From: Aotearoamyces nothofagi
Taxonomy: Eukaryota > Ascomycota > Leotiomycetes > Leotiales > Tympanidaceae
DNA: 64,000 nucleotides
NCBI GenBank assembly: GCA_015345905.1
Contig: JADDTR010000025.1
Coordinates: forward strand, 248,001 to 312,000
Direction of reading: 5' to 3'
Position numbers and translations under genes: made by a program. Below the pieces are notes generated by a model. That model had not been told where the DNA came from, did not search any database, and was given only the letters and a program-made list of their open reading frames with translations. Numbering within the stretch: position 1 is the stretch's first letter; each line of letters opens with the position of its first letter. Positions 1 through 11,048 of the stretch are shown here, in pieces.

Positions 1-839
1 CAACAGTCTATGTACTGTGTATATGACAGTCTGTTGGATCTATGACTACTCCAGACGTCAGCCTTCTCGTTGCCCTGGTTCGCAGGGCTTGCTAGGGCCA
101 GAGCAGGACAAGCGGCTTAGCAAAGAGCTGAGCTGACCAGACTTACCACAGTGAAGGGTTGCTAGAGTATGTAAAGCTCGACCAGCATTAGGCACATGTA
201 CAGAGAAGGTTTGCGGGAAACGTGGACTTCGTGGAGTGTCGAGCATCAAACGGGGGAGAGGCAGGTAGTTGAAGGCCTACAGAGCAGTAGGGACAGAAGA
301 TCTGGTCGCACGACACTTCGTTTGTCATATGCAACGTCAGGTAAGCGTACACCACTGAAATGAGTAGGCACCCGTTCAACAAGTCCTGGAGTATGCAGGC
401 GTTTTGATGTAAATCTGCTGCCTCCTTTGTACACCGTATGACATCGAGTGAAATTGCTGGATTTGTATCTAGGAGAATATCAGTGCAGTCTGGAATTTTA
501 ACGCGGAGCTGCGCTTGGTTGATGCAAGGGATGCGATTGGGGTCGTCAGGAACGCGATTATTCTGGTAGTTGGGTCGAGAATGAGGAGATTTAGTGATGT
601 CGCACCGCGGGAGGAGAGAATGTCTCGAAGGCGTGGGAGACCTCTTCTGATGCCACAGGGAGCAGACGGGAGGACGAGGTGTTCTGGTGATCTTGCGGGA
701 CGGCCTGGGTTTAATGCAGCGGCAGTCACGTCTGGAGCAGTAGGGAGCGGCTTTGGGGTGTAAGGTACTGGACCGCGAACATGGCTCTCGCGTTTCGAGA
801 CCCTTTGGGATGCGACTCCTTGACAGCAGCGAGCTAAAA
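1..839. other. Gene-free stretch, left edge
   Basis: No reading frame here has a recognisable motif. The longest frames are under 90 codons, occur on both strands and show no splice-linked partners. A 12-13 base direct repeat (gctaatgtgcgat) occurs twice at about 850-880, at the start of the GC-rich island. I see nothing else. Confidence 0.5.
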
Positions 840-1010
840 TTTGGTAGGGGAGTGCTAATGTGCGATGCTAATGTGCGATGCTAACGGGGCACAGCGAACG
901 GGGTAGCGCTCCTAGTGGAGCGGGACGCCCAAACTATCCAGACTACCTTATTTACTGGCCTTGCTTGCCCTGCCGTGCGTGCGAGCGAGCGTGCGAGCCT
1001 GCCTTGCTGC

Positions 1011-1048
1011 TGGACGCTGGACGCTGGACGCTGGACGCTGGACGCTGG
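1011..1048. repeat. 7-base tandem repeat (TGGACGC)n
   Basis: About five near-perfect head-to-tail copies of TGGACGC are read directly from the sequence. They lie inside the GC-rich island and are followed 12 bases later by a CAGCA array. Confidence 0.9.
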
Positions 1049-1060
1049 AGGTACCCAAGA

Positions 1061-1087
1061 ACAGCACAGCACAGCACAGCACAGCAC
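1061..1087. repeat. 5-base tandem repeat (CAGCA)n
   Basis: About five head-to-tail copies of CAGCA, read directly. They are non-coding and part of the same island as the TGGACGC array. Confidence 0.9.
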
Positions 1088-2200
1088 ATTCTTGCTTCCC
1101 TTCTGGCCCAAGAGTCCAAGAGCCCAAGACGCCAGCCATATTGCCGCCGCGCAACCGCCGTGTGGATGTGCAGTGGCAGTCGAGGCCTCTGATCCATCGG
1201 TCAGCGTCGCTTACGGCTCGCGGGTACGGTCTTGCACGGTCTTGCGCTGTATTGCGCTGTATTGCGCTGCCATGTCCTCGCTGGGCGCGAGCAAGACAGG
1301 CACTGCAGACAAGTGCGCAGCTCCATTGCTGGCGCACTCGCCATGCTCGCCTCTACAGCACACCACGGTATACTCTACATTCGCAGTACAGTATCTGCAC
1401 GGGATACGTATCCAGCGCAGCGCAGCGCAGCGCAGAGGACAGTGCCGTGCAGGGCGCACGGAGTAGGGCCAGGCCTTACAGAGACGCGGATCGACCGCAG
1501 GCCACAGGCCACAGTGCCACACCCAAAGTTAAAAGTAGCGCTGCAAGCCTGCAATAGCCCTAAGGAATGCTTACTTGCGGCCGTGGCCCACTGCACACAT
1601 GTGCTGAACGGACACTGCTGTCGCTCTCTGACGCCAGAGACGCCCCACGCCAGCCTTATCCCGACTGGTGCAACGCCCTGGAGGCCCACAAGCCGCCGGC
1701 AACACCCCAAGCTCAGTCCTGTACTGAGGTGCACCGGGCTGGCGAGTTGTACGGCTGTGAGCCAGAGTACCAGAGTACCAGACACCAGGAGGACCAGAGT
1801 AACTAGTCGCAGCGAGTAGCCATGCCTGTCGGTGCAGCAGGTGGTGCTCGAGAGAGCTGCCTTGCCCGGCTGGGCGCCCAGGAGACGGTCGAGGAAGGGG
1901 GAGAGAGATGCGGCAGCCTCCAGCGCAACAGCGGCTGCAACTCGCAAGAGGGCATCAAGAGAGTATCGGCCGGTGTATAGCGAGCGAGTCTGCCAGTGAG
2001 TGTATGTATGTGCACGCCTCACTCCACTGCGCGCAACCTTCCTTTCACTCGCAGCTGCACTGCGGGCGGCGCCCTGGAGAACGGGCTATCTGGTGCCAGG
2101 CACCGACAGCGCTCCAGGTGTGCCAGGCACGGCGTGTCGCTTCACGCCCGCTTCACGCCCGCCCGCTGTCCGTCAACTGCCGTCCGCCATCCCATCCCAT

Positions 2201-2275
2201 CCACCGTCCACCGCCCACCATCCATCGTCCACCGTCCACCGTCCACCGTCCACCGTCCGCCATCCGCCATCCACC
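2201..2275. repeat. 7-base degenerate tandem repeat (CCACCGT)n
   Basis: A run of CCACCGT and CCATCGT variants drifts to CCGCCAT at its right edge, about ten copies in all. It marks the right edge of the GC-rich island. Confidence 0.85.
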
Positions 2276-2290
2276 AGCTTGGGTGAGGGT

Positions 2291-5200
2291 TGAACGGCAA
2301 GGCCTGTCAACATAATATGCCTTGGCCACGTCTAACGGAAAGCAGGACTTTGGCGCACACCACCGCATGCGCATCCTTTCCCCTTCTCCCCACATCATCG
2401 ATCGGCACATCTCAATCTCAGGAGTCTATCTCAGCTCGGACCTCAAAAAGGCATTTGCTCATTGCAGTCTCGACAGTATTGCCGCTAATCTTCACGGGCA
2501 TCATATAGCTATCCCCCATTATCGTCACTTTCCGCTCATTGTTTGCTATGGCATCTTCCCATCCCATCCTGCTGGCTTCCCCTGCCGGCTTTCCCTGCCG
2601 TCGCACATCGGATATTCTGATCACCCTTGAGCGATCTGGAACAGTATGCCAGTTATGCCTATCTTTACCACCTTGGCCACCTCTGCAGCCCGGTACCACT
2701 AGGATCACCACCGCAACTCTAACGCGCTAATGCTGCTCGAGCTCATCGTTGTCGGGGAGTAGCAGTACAATGGCATGCAAGTTACCATTGCACAGCATGA
2801 GAGACATGATGCAGATGAAAATATGTGGAGCACCGCACTCAATCGAAGGCTACGAGTACATGCTTTTCAACTTTGTGCTCTCAGGTAGGCAAGGCAACAG
2901 AAACAATCTATCCATTCTTACTCTCCTGTTCGGATAGCACGGATGATTATCGCAGCCCGAATCTTCCCAATCTCAACGCACCACGATAATCGGCGTCAAA
3001 AGGATTCAGAAGCCTGGCCCAGGCGGCGATCGCCGACCCTGCCATAGAGCAGTAGTGTCGGCTTCTTGCATACAACTCACAGTAGACTCCCCCGAGTGCA
3101 GCTCAGTAAAGTATCCATGCACCATGGAAAGCACCCATTGGCAAGCACACTGTGAACACTTGACTTGCGTACTTACCACGGTCCCATCTTCCAATTGGTC
3201 GTGGTTTTAAGATGTCGGATGTCGTGCGTATTATGGCTAGAACTTGGATACTTCGACCATGCCGTATTATGCTGCGCCTGTTCTGTTCCGGGGAAAGAAT
3301 CTTCCTCACCCCGAAGCCGAGAAAAAAGAAATTTGATTCACCGGGGGAGTATTGAGGTCGATCACATGGACCTTGTTCTGGGACTCTCGTTGGATCGGAG
3401 CATGGCCCAAATTATGGGTTGTGATATGTGACAGCCACAGCTGTTTTGTATATTGCTCTTTCATCTTGCAGCACGCATGGCGCTCCTCTTTCTATCTCAC
3501 CGCTGTTTTGCATAAGGAATATGATCCTGTCTCCCAGAGATTGCTTTTCTCCTCTGTCAAGGAAAAGTGGGACGATGATGTATGGAGAAGAGGGACAAGA
3601 TCAGAAAACGGCCACGTTACACAACCAAAGGAACTTTTCAAGCCGGATGATGATAAGACTATCATCGGACGTGGTACCGCTAAGTTGGAACCATAGAGCC
3701 AATATTATCGTTGGGGAAGTAGATAGGTATAATAGGCTATGTATTCTCATAGGCAAGTACGTCTAGCACTTGCATCGAGGCCCGAAGCACTCGTTTTGCA
3801 GACGGTTCATGGATGCGATCCATGCGCAATGTGATATGCCATGGAGAGTGCCTGCCACTCAACATGCTAAGTGATGACAGGTCAATTATTATACAAGCTT
3901 TGACCCAGTAACAAAAGTTCTGTAGTGTCAAGATGATGAGCCAATAGCAAATGCAAAGATTTTTCTTCTATTATCCAGGGCATTAATAACATAGCAGTTT
4001 CTAGATATATATAGTAAGTAGGTGTTGGTACAGTCCTACAGTCTACTCTGAACATAATCTCTCGCACTCCCATGCGCTGCTTCTAAGGGCATTTAGCATT
4101 TCTACGGTCATCACCTCTCAGCGCATCCCCCTCCTAAGGAGAATGCCATCATCGCCGGCACGCACATTCTCAAAGTCGCTTGGCATGCCGGCAGTCGGAC
4201 CATCTTTCTCGATGCTTGCTTAATGTAAGTGCGTTGGCATTCACAGCTTGTTTCACCGTTGCGAGCCAGACTCGGTTCGCTTCTTTATTTCCGCCCTTCG
4301 CCGACCGGCCTCGAGGTCGGACTCGGAGATATGTTCCACGTGACTACGTAAATTGCCGGCAGATGCTGTTATGCTAAAGGAAGGGGGGGGTAAATGTATG
4401 TATAGATGGCTAATAAAGGAGTTAATAACTCCTGTCTGCTGGTCTGCTTAAAAAAACGCTATATGTCCTCGAGGCATTTTAATTTTTGACGAGAAGTCTA
4501 TATTTAATAAGTCCTCGTTATTTCATTAATAAAATAGAGCACAGACTCGCGAGCATTGAATCTATTATCTAATGAGACCTTTTTCTCATGGAGTGATGCT
4601 GTTGTCACAGATATCTCGGTCTCTGTCAGCATCTTGACTCTGTCAATATTCACTTCGAATTCCATAGAAGAGTATGATGTTGAAATGCAGCTCGGCTCGG
4701 CAGTTCATGGCGTATCCGCGAATTGTGCAAAATATAGGGAAGTAGGTGGGCGGTGGTCTGCCAGTCCAAATGAACAGCATTTACTCTTCTGCGAACCTCA
4801 CACGCCATCTATGATTCTATCTGTATATGCTGGGGAGAGCTTCCACGCCGAACCAATGATGTACTATCAAGTGCCAACCATCAACCCGCCAGCAAGTCTC
4901 CATCAGGACAAAGCCTTTGTACTTGTACGATAACAAAGCATACGGGGATGAGTCGGCAGCGTTGTCGCCGTAATCACACGTTCTGATGGCACCAGCAGGT
5001 ACATACGCAGACGTCCATTACCCCCTCCCAGTTATATTTATCCATCACCGGCTTTTTCGATAAGGAGACAGAAGCTCATTTCAAAAAACTGGATGGAAAC
5101 AGGACTCAATGGGCGCCAACGGGCCCCCTGCACGTCCAATTACCGACTAGGGCGGGCCAGGGCGGGCCAGGACGGGCGCTACGGTCGTATTTCAGGTCCG

Positions 5201-5795
5201 GACGGCGTGTGATTCGCTGCCGCCGCGGCATCGACAGGGAGAGAGGTCTGCGGCGAGCGTGCTAAACATTGGCGCTAGCCGGAAGGGGCCGCGAACGTGT
5301 GTGCGGTACCGTATTCGTGCAGGCGAAGCGAGGGAGAGGCTTCGGAGGCCTTGGAGGCTGCTGTCGCTGTCCTTGCGTCCTTCTTGTCCTTCTTAAGACT
5401 CCTTCGACACCTCTTCCTCACGCATCACCGTCGACCCTTCCTTCCCTCGGGACCCCTACATTCCTTCTCCAGGTTTTATTCAGCTCCATTCTTTTAGCTG
5501 ATTCTTCCGTCCGCTCTTTCGAGAAATCCCACACGACCAGACTCTTCGCTGGCTACTCCTTTCCCGTCCTTGCGTAAGTCCATTCCTCTCGGTGGTGGCC
5601 GACTTTGTCCCTCGATACGGCTGCAGTATACAATGGAACCTGTTGAATGAATTGAACTGCTCGTAATCAGAGACACTGAATATTGACTGATGATGAGTAG
5701 TATCTTAGATACTTGGATATTACGCCCGCACAGCAATACCTCGCGTCGACATCAACTGCCTCAGTAATACACTCACGTCTTCTCTCAACGCCACA
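2291..5795. other. Long gene-free stretch and leader of the next gene
   Basis: About 3.5 kb has no supported gene. Frames at 3352-3696 and 4556-4933 are open but lack motifs and good starts. AT content rises from about 3400 to 4560, with a G8 run at about 4383. The last 500 bases are likely promoter and 5' leader of the gene at 5796: CT-rich segments at 5340-5520, and a good donor (GTAAGT at 5574) that could pair with an AG near 5700 as a leader intron. Confidence 0.45.
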
Positions 5796-6359
5796 ATGCA
5801 GTCATTTTCTACCATAATTGCCCGGGGTGCTGGCCTTCTCTCGGCCCGGGACAGCTCTTCTCTTTCACCCTCATCGCTCAACCTCATCATTTCACTTCTG
5901 GTGTTGATCTTCGTTGGCCTCCTGCTTGTTGCTGCTCTCTACACACTACGAAAGATCCGGAAATCCCGTGCTATAAATAACCAGTCTCTGCCGTTGTATA
6001 ACGACTCTGCCAAGACATCCAAACACCACCGCAGCCTGACAATCACAACAACCCCCTACAAGGGCCGTGCATCGAGTGTATATGTCTATGATGAGAAAAG
6101 CTCTCTCAATTCGCCTTCCTCGCCACTTTCCCCAGATGATGTCCCGGAGATTCGCATTACATTCCCCGACGAGCAGGATGAATCGGGACGTCTAAAGAGC
6201 GGACGTGTTGTTATTGTCAGAGTTGGCGATACCGGAGTTGGTCTTGAACCGCTGAGGGATGAGCAGTTACCAGCGTATGAGAAAGAGAACGGCGAACGCT
6301 TTCACTCAATCGACATGGAACGCATTGGTGGACTGAAGGAGAAGTCATCCTGGTCATGA
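5796..6359 (+). CDS. Small single-pass membrane protein, conserved fungal type
   Basis: A single-exon protein of 187 residues. One hydrophobic segment (about residues 28-50) is followed at once by a basic stop-transfer patch (LRKIRKSR). This suggests a short N-terminal segment outside and a cytosolic tail of about 135 residues. The tail is Ser-rich, then has a more ordered part with PEIRITFPDEQ and SGRVVIVRVGDTGVG, a PY-like LPAYEK motif that could bind a WW-domain ubiquitin ligase (inference), and the end IGGLKEKS. The ordered tail has the look of a conserved ascomycete protein, but I know no function. The start is the first ATG, has no upstream in-frame rival, and the leader may contain an intron. 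Confidence 0.75.
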   Translation: MQSFSTIIARGAGLLSARDSSSLSPSSLNLIISLLVLIFVGLLLVAALYTLRKIRKSRAINNQSLPLYNDSAKTSKHHRSLTITTTPYKGRASSVYVYDEKSSLNSPSSPLSPDDVPEIRITFPDEQDESGRLKSGRVVIVRVGDTGVGLEPLRDEQLPAYEKENGERFHSIDMERIGGLKEKSSWS

Positions 6360-7107
6360 GCGCGAGCGCATCTTTTTTCATCTCAAAACCTTATTACGAT
6401 CACCTTTCGACATCATCACAACCCGGTAATTTCTGACGGCCAATTGGAAAGCAAGTCATAATCTTGGCGTGTTGGATAGAAGGCAGTGGAGGAATTCTGG
6501 ATCTGTAACGACTTTAGCTATTGCCTGTGCATATTCTCTTCGAGACGAACTGGAGTTATTACGCATCAAGGTTACTCTATCATGCTGTATGGAGCCTAGT
6601 TCAGCGATGCATTTTGCCTTTTGTCTCGTCTTTAGGATGATACTGGGACACACAAGTACACTGCTCTTCATACTCTAATGTATTTTATGTAATTTCAGCG
6701 AATGAAACCTACAACTATGAAACCTTTCTCTGCTATTGATTATAATAGTAGGATGGCTAGAATTAAGCTCAATGAACTTAACTTGCCTTGTTGACAAGCA
6801 TGCAAAAGTATATATAATTAGTGATGCTCGTTATAAGTTGTTAAGATTTTTGATATTGCATTGTATTGGCTGGTCTATTATTAAGACTTAGTGGAGCTTC
6901 GTGCCCCGCCAGCCGCTCTAGCGTACCCTGAGCCGAAATATAGCCAGTCGCGTTGGCAAAAAGGTTCGCGACATTGTTCAGTCATCTCTTAAGGTTTAAG
7001 TCTCAATTTCTATTTACAACTTTCATTAATTTGTCAATGGCTCCGACACGACTCCTTATACCTCTTTTGCGTCTTTTATAAGCAATAGACATAAGTGAAT
7101 CCAGATT
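6360..7107. other. Intergenic, AT-rich
   Basis: The 3' region of the small membrane protein gene and the promoter of the GPI13-type gene. Small frames on both strands near 6456-6678 have no motif. I see no RNA gene or repeat. Confidence 0.5.
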
Positions 7108-10100
7108 ATGCCTTCCACCGTCGATCCCGTCGCTGTGAAAGGCGACTATAATTCCATCGCAGCACAGTATGCACGAGCGAAGGCACAGAAGGAGAAGGAT
7201 GATGCGGCTAAGTTACAGACGAAAGCTAAGACCAACAAAGAAGAGGGCTTAACGGATGCTCAGAAGACTGCTGCTGGAAAGGTTGCCGCGTTTAAGAGTG
7301 CATGGAACTGGAGTGTGGGTTTTTTTGTTTGGTTGCTGTAGGTCCCCGTCAGGAAGAGAAGTCACTCCGGGCGTTCTTGGCTGGGTGCTTATGAATTCAT
7401 GGCTGATCACATGCGTCAATGCTAGATTCATTCATGCAGCCGGTATTTACTTCTTCACCAAAGGCTTCCTCCTCACGCGGCTCGTCCTCGAAGAGAAATC
7501 CTCCTGTGCCGATCCCCCTATAACTCTAAGCAAATCTTTTGCAGGAGCAGGTACTCCAGATGGAGGATGCTGGCATCCGAAGACATTTGAAAAGGCAGTT
7601 GTGATCATTGTAGATGCGTTGCGGTATGATTTTACGGTCCCTTCCAACGAGACAATCCCGCAAGCTTTCCGTAACGCCCTGCCATTTCTCTACGATACCG
7701 CCGCCAAGGAGCCACATAATGCTTTTCTTTTACCCTTCATTGCAGATCCACCAACTACAACTTTACAGCGGCTGAAAGGTTTGACGACCGGCACATTGCC
7801 AACCTTTATAGATGCTGGTTCAAATTTCGCTGGGACAGCAATCGAGGAGGATAATCTGCTCATGCAACTTCTTGATGCTGGCCGCAGGATAGTGCACTTG
7901 GGTGATGATACTTGGACAGCCCTATTTCCTGGATATTTTGAAAAAGACTTGAGTCAGGCATATGATAGCCTTAATGTCTGGGATCTTCACACCGTTGACA
8001 ATGGAGTCACGGAGCATATTATTCCATTGCTAGCAAAGGAGAAAAGAGAGCAATGGGATGTGATTTTTGCACACTATTTAGGGGTTGATCATGCTGGGCA
8101 TAGATATGGACCGAACCATCCTGCCATGACGGCAAAGCTACTGCAGATGGACGAAGTTCTCAGAAGTATTGTGGCTGCTCTGAGCGATGACACGCTCCTT
8201 GTGGTAATGGGTGACCATGGTATGGATAGTAAAGGTGATCATGGTGGAGAGTCAGATGATGAGGTTGAGGCGGCTCTATGGATGTACTCAAAGAAAGGCA
8301 TATTCGGCCGTACAGATCCAAAGTTCGTGACGCCACCACAGACAGCGAAAGAGCGCCCAGTCAGTCAAATTGATATTGTGCCTACCCTGGCGCTGCTGCT
8401 AGGTCTGCCCATTCCGTTCAACAATTTAGGCAAACCGATCGAAGAGGCATTTGCTGGCAGAAAGGGTGCGGCCTGGGAGAATCTGGCTGCTGTTATGCGG
8501 ATGACCGCTGCTGCAATTAAGAGATATCAGGCAGCATATTACCATGCTCGGGGTATCGATGAGAGCACTATCGAAGGCTCACCGAGGGCTCTATGGGAGA
8601 AAGCCGAACATACACTCGGTTCGAAAGCGAACAAGGATGCCTCCTGGAAACAGTCTTACAAAATGATGGCAGCTTATCAGACAGAGACGCTACGAATTTG
8701 TCGGAGCTTGTGGGCTAGGTTTGATGTCGCTAGCATGCTTCAGGGCATATCAATCCTCGCGGCAGGCGTCCTCGTGCTCGTGCTGTACGCTAGAAGCGTG
8801 GCAGATGACGAGGGTGCTGTGATTGATCCGGAGCTAGAACGGGCTGAAAAGCAGCTGGAGAAAGAAGAGGTCGCTAAGGATGCCCACTCCGAGAAAGAAG
8901 GAGCTGCAAAGGATACCAAGCTTGAGAAAGAAGGAGTTGCAAAGGGTACCGTAGAGGAAGAAGTTGAGGACTTCACTCGGTCGACTGTCACCGGGGCTTT
9001 TATTGGCTCATTAGCTGGTGGATCGCTGGGCGTGACTACGTCACTTATGACTCTTGAAGGATCTACTGTCAATGAGTCTCTGCTCGGAGCTGCCGCTGGT
9101 GGTCTTCTTGGAGCACTTGCTGCTCAGCTCGGCTCAACAAAGAAATTCAAAAGTCCTTTTCCAAACAGTCTTTGGGGATGGCTCGCCCTAGTTTTCACAA
9201 TAAGCCAGTCCGTAGGCTTTGCCTCGAATTCCTACACAATATGGGAGGACTCGATTCTGCTCTTCTTTATCTCCACATTTGGTATCCTAGCTGCAATTTC
9301 TTCACTCCGTCAAGATACTCTAGCAGAGAAGACTTTAGGCGCCTATCAAGCAGTTCTCTTTGTTGTGCTTGGATGGATCTCGTCATTTTCTAGGTTATGC
9401 AGAGAAGAGCAAATGCCTTTCTGTAGATCAACTTACTACGCCTCAGCAACAAGCTCTACAAGTGCCCCCTGGCAACTTCTAATACCTTTCGCCGTTGCAA
9501 TTATCCTTCCGTTCATCATAAAGTCATACTACGTATCGACACGCTCATATGAGGGTTTGGCACCAGTTTGGATTGGTGTCGTCTTCCGTGTTGGCCTCCT
9601 CTCTTCCGCCATCTTCTGGACTCTCGACGCTGCTGATGATGGCGAATGGTTTCCCTGGATTCCTAAAGGTGTTCTGAAATCAACCCGCGTTGTCATTGCC
9701 CAGACTGTCTTTGCGATGGCCCTTTTAGCAGGAACGATTGCATTTGGTACAGCAACGCCATGCGTTTCTATTTCGACCGAACAGAACACGAGACCAATCC
9801 CTGCTGTTGCTGCAGATGGGGTTGATGCTACTGCCCCAACACGAAAAACGGTCATTATCCTTGGATACGCCAATACCCATGGTACACGATACTTCTTGTT
9901 GTACCTCAACATTCTTCTCGCGTCAATACTAATTCAAAAACCGATGGGTGCTGGGGCTCTGGCTCTCTTAACATGGCAAATCCTCTCATTAATTGAAATA
10001 CTCGATACACTGTCTCTGTCTGACTCGCCGATTGGCCCCGTTATGCTAGCTTTGCTAGGTTCTTATCACTACTTTAAAACTGGCCACCAGGCCACGCTGA

Positions 10101-10507
10101 GCAGCATCCAGTGGGAAAGCGCTTTCGTGCCGTTACATGAGATTAAGTACCCGTTCTCGCCGCTCCTGGTAGCCCTCAACACTTTCGGCTCTTTTATACT
10201 TACTGCAGCGGCTGTCCCTCTGACTGTATTCTGGAAGAAACAGCCGAAACAACATCCAAACCAAATCGTTGCTCAAGTGGGAAGAGCGTTGGGGTGGTAT
10301 ATTGCGTATTTCGCAGTCGAGGCACTTGCGACGACTATGTGGGCGGGCCATTTAAGGCGGCATTTGATGCTTTATAGAATATTTTGTCCAAGATTTATGG
10401 TTGGTGCTGCAGTTCTATTAGTTGTAGATGTGGTAGGCCTGTCGGTGGCATTATTGGGGGTAAGGAGGAATGGGTTGTCGGTCGGAGAAGTTTTTGGTTG
10501 GGCTTAA
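7108..10507 (+). CDS. GPI13: GPI ethanolamine phosphate transferase 3 (PIG-O/Gpi13)
   Basis: Two exons, 7108-7337 and 7426-10507; the intron has donor GTAGGT, acceptor CTAG and branch-like CTGAT. They give about 1103 residues, near the family's roughly 1000-1100. The enzyme is an ER membrane protein that adds phosphoethanolamine to the third mannose of the GPI precursor, the group later joined to protein. The first membrane segment spans the splice junction (about residues 67-95). The lumenal phosphodiesterase domain follows, with VDALRYDF (about 140), HYLGVDHAGHRYG (about 292) and MGDHGMDSKGDHGG (about 337), the expected metal and nucleophile motifs. After a membrane segment near 510-530 comes an unusual charged insert with 11-residue repeats, then a Gly-rich stretch and many membrane segments. 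Identification is firm; the charged insert is the odd part. Confidence 0.93.
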
Positions 10508-11048
10508 GGTGTATACTATGGGTATAAGAAGATCGATAGGTCAGTCGTAGAGGAGCATCGACACAAATTGGTTATTTTGCATAGCGAAGGATTGGATAGG
10601 GGCACTACTGCGCGCTGGATTAGGTTCAAATACCTAACCCCTGTAGCAGTCAGCACATTATTTTGCTGTTAAGATAATTTATTTTGAATGTAATAATTTT
10701 ATCGTCCTCTTCCAAGAAAAAATAACTATAGATAATTGGTAAAGGAATTTGATGGGAGAGGCCATTCCTCCGGGGTTTAGCATCGAGCCTCGTCCGTGAG
10801 GCTGTGAAATCGATTTGTGCACGGACCAACAACGCGTTTCCACCAACATTGTCACATTTACCCACCAGCACCTCCTACTTTGCAACCTATCTCTCTAACA
10901 CTTTCGTGAAAAGAATCCAAATAAGAAAGGACAGGATCTAGTTATCTCTCCTCCAGTGTATCCGCCCGACCTTTAAATTACCACAAATCTATCCTCAATG
11001 CCGCAATAATAGTCCACACCTGTCCTTCACCATCCACGCACTCCAAGG
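10508..11048. other. Intergenic, GPI13 3' end to COG1 promoter
   Basis: AT-rich 3' region, then a CT-rich leader before the COG1 start. A perfect 6-base stem (TTAGGT and ACCTAA around TCAAAT) lies at about 10620-10637. It resembles a tRNA T-arm by chance but has no tRNA around it. Confidence 0.5.

Larger units (their letters stand above)
840..2290. repeat. GC-rich microsatellite island
   Basis: About 1.4 kb of GC-rich DNA is dense in short tandem repeats: 7-base TGGACGC units, 5-base CAGCA units, GCGCTGTATT units near 1244-1272, GCAGC units near 1412-1436 and CCACCGT units at the right end. Overlapping reading frames exist on both strands (up to about 215 codons), but they are made by the repeats, are biased to R, A, P, S and T, and contain no recognisable domain. 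I take it as non-coding. Similar islands recur near 39.2, 54.6 and 60.6 kb. Confidence 0.6.

Noticed and set aside
881-2022. Several overlapping frames of 100-215 codons on both strands
   Set aside because: All are made by short tandem repeats in the GC-rich island, with no domain and no splice partner.
4556-4933. 125-codon plus-strand frame
   Set aside because: Begins without ATG, in AT-rich DNA, with no recognisable block.
7256-7425. Upstream part of the long GPI13 frame as coding
   Set aside because: The spliced reading (exon end at 7337, restart at 7426) gives a continuous membrane segment, whereas the unspliced extension does not.
10615-10640. T-arm-like ggttcaaatacct, possible tRNA end
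   Set aside because: No acceptor, D or anticodon arms can be placed around it; only a small hairpin.
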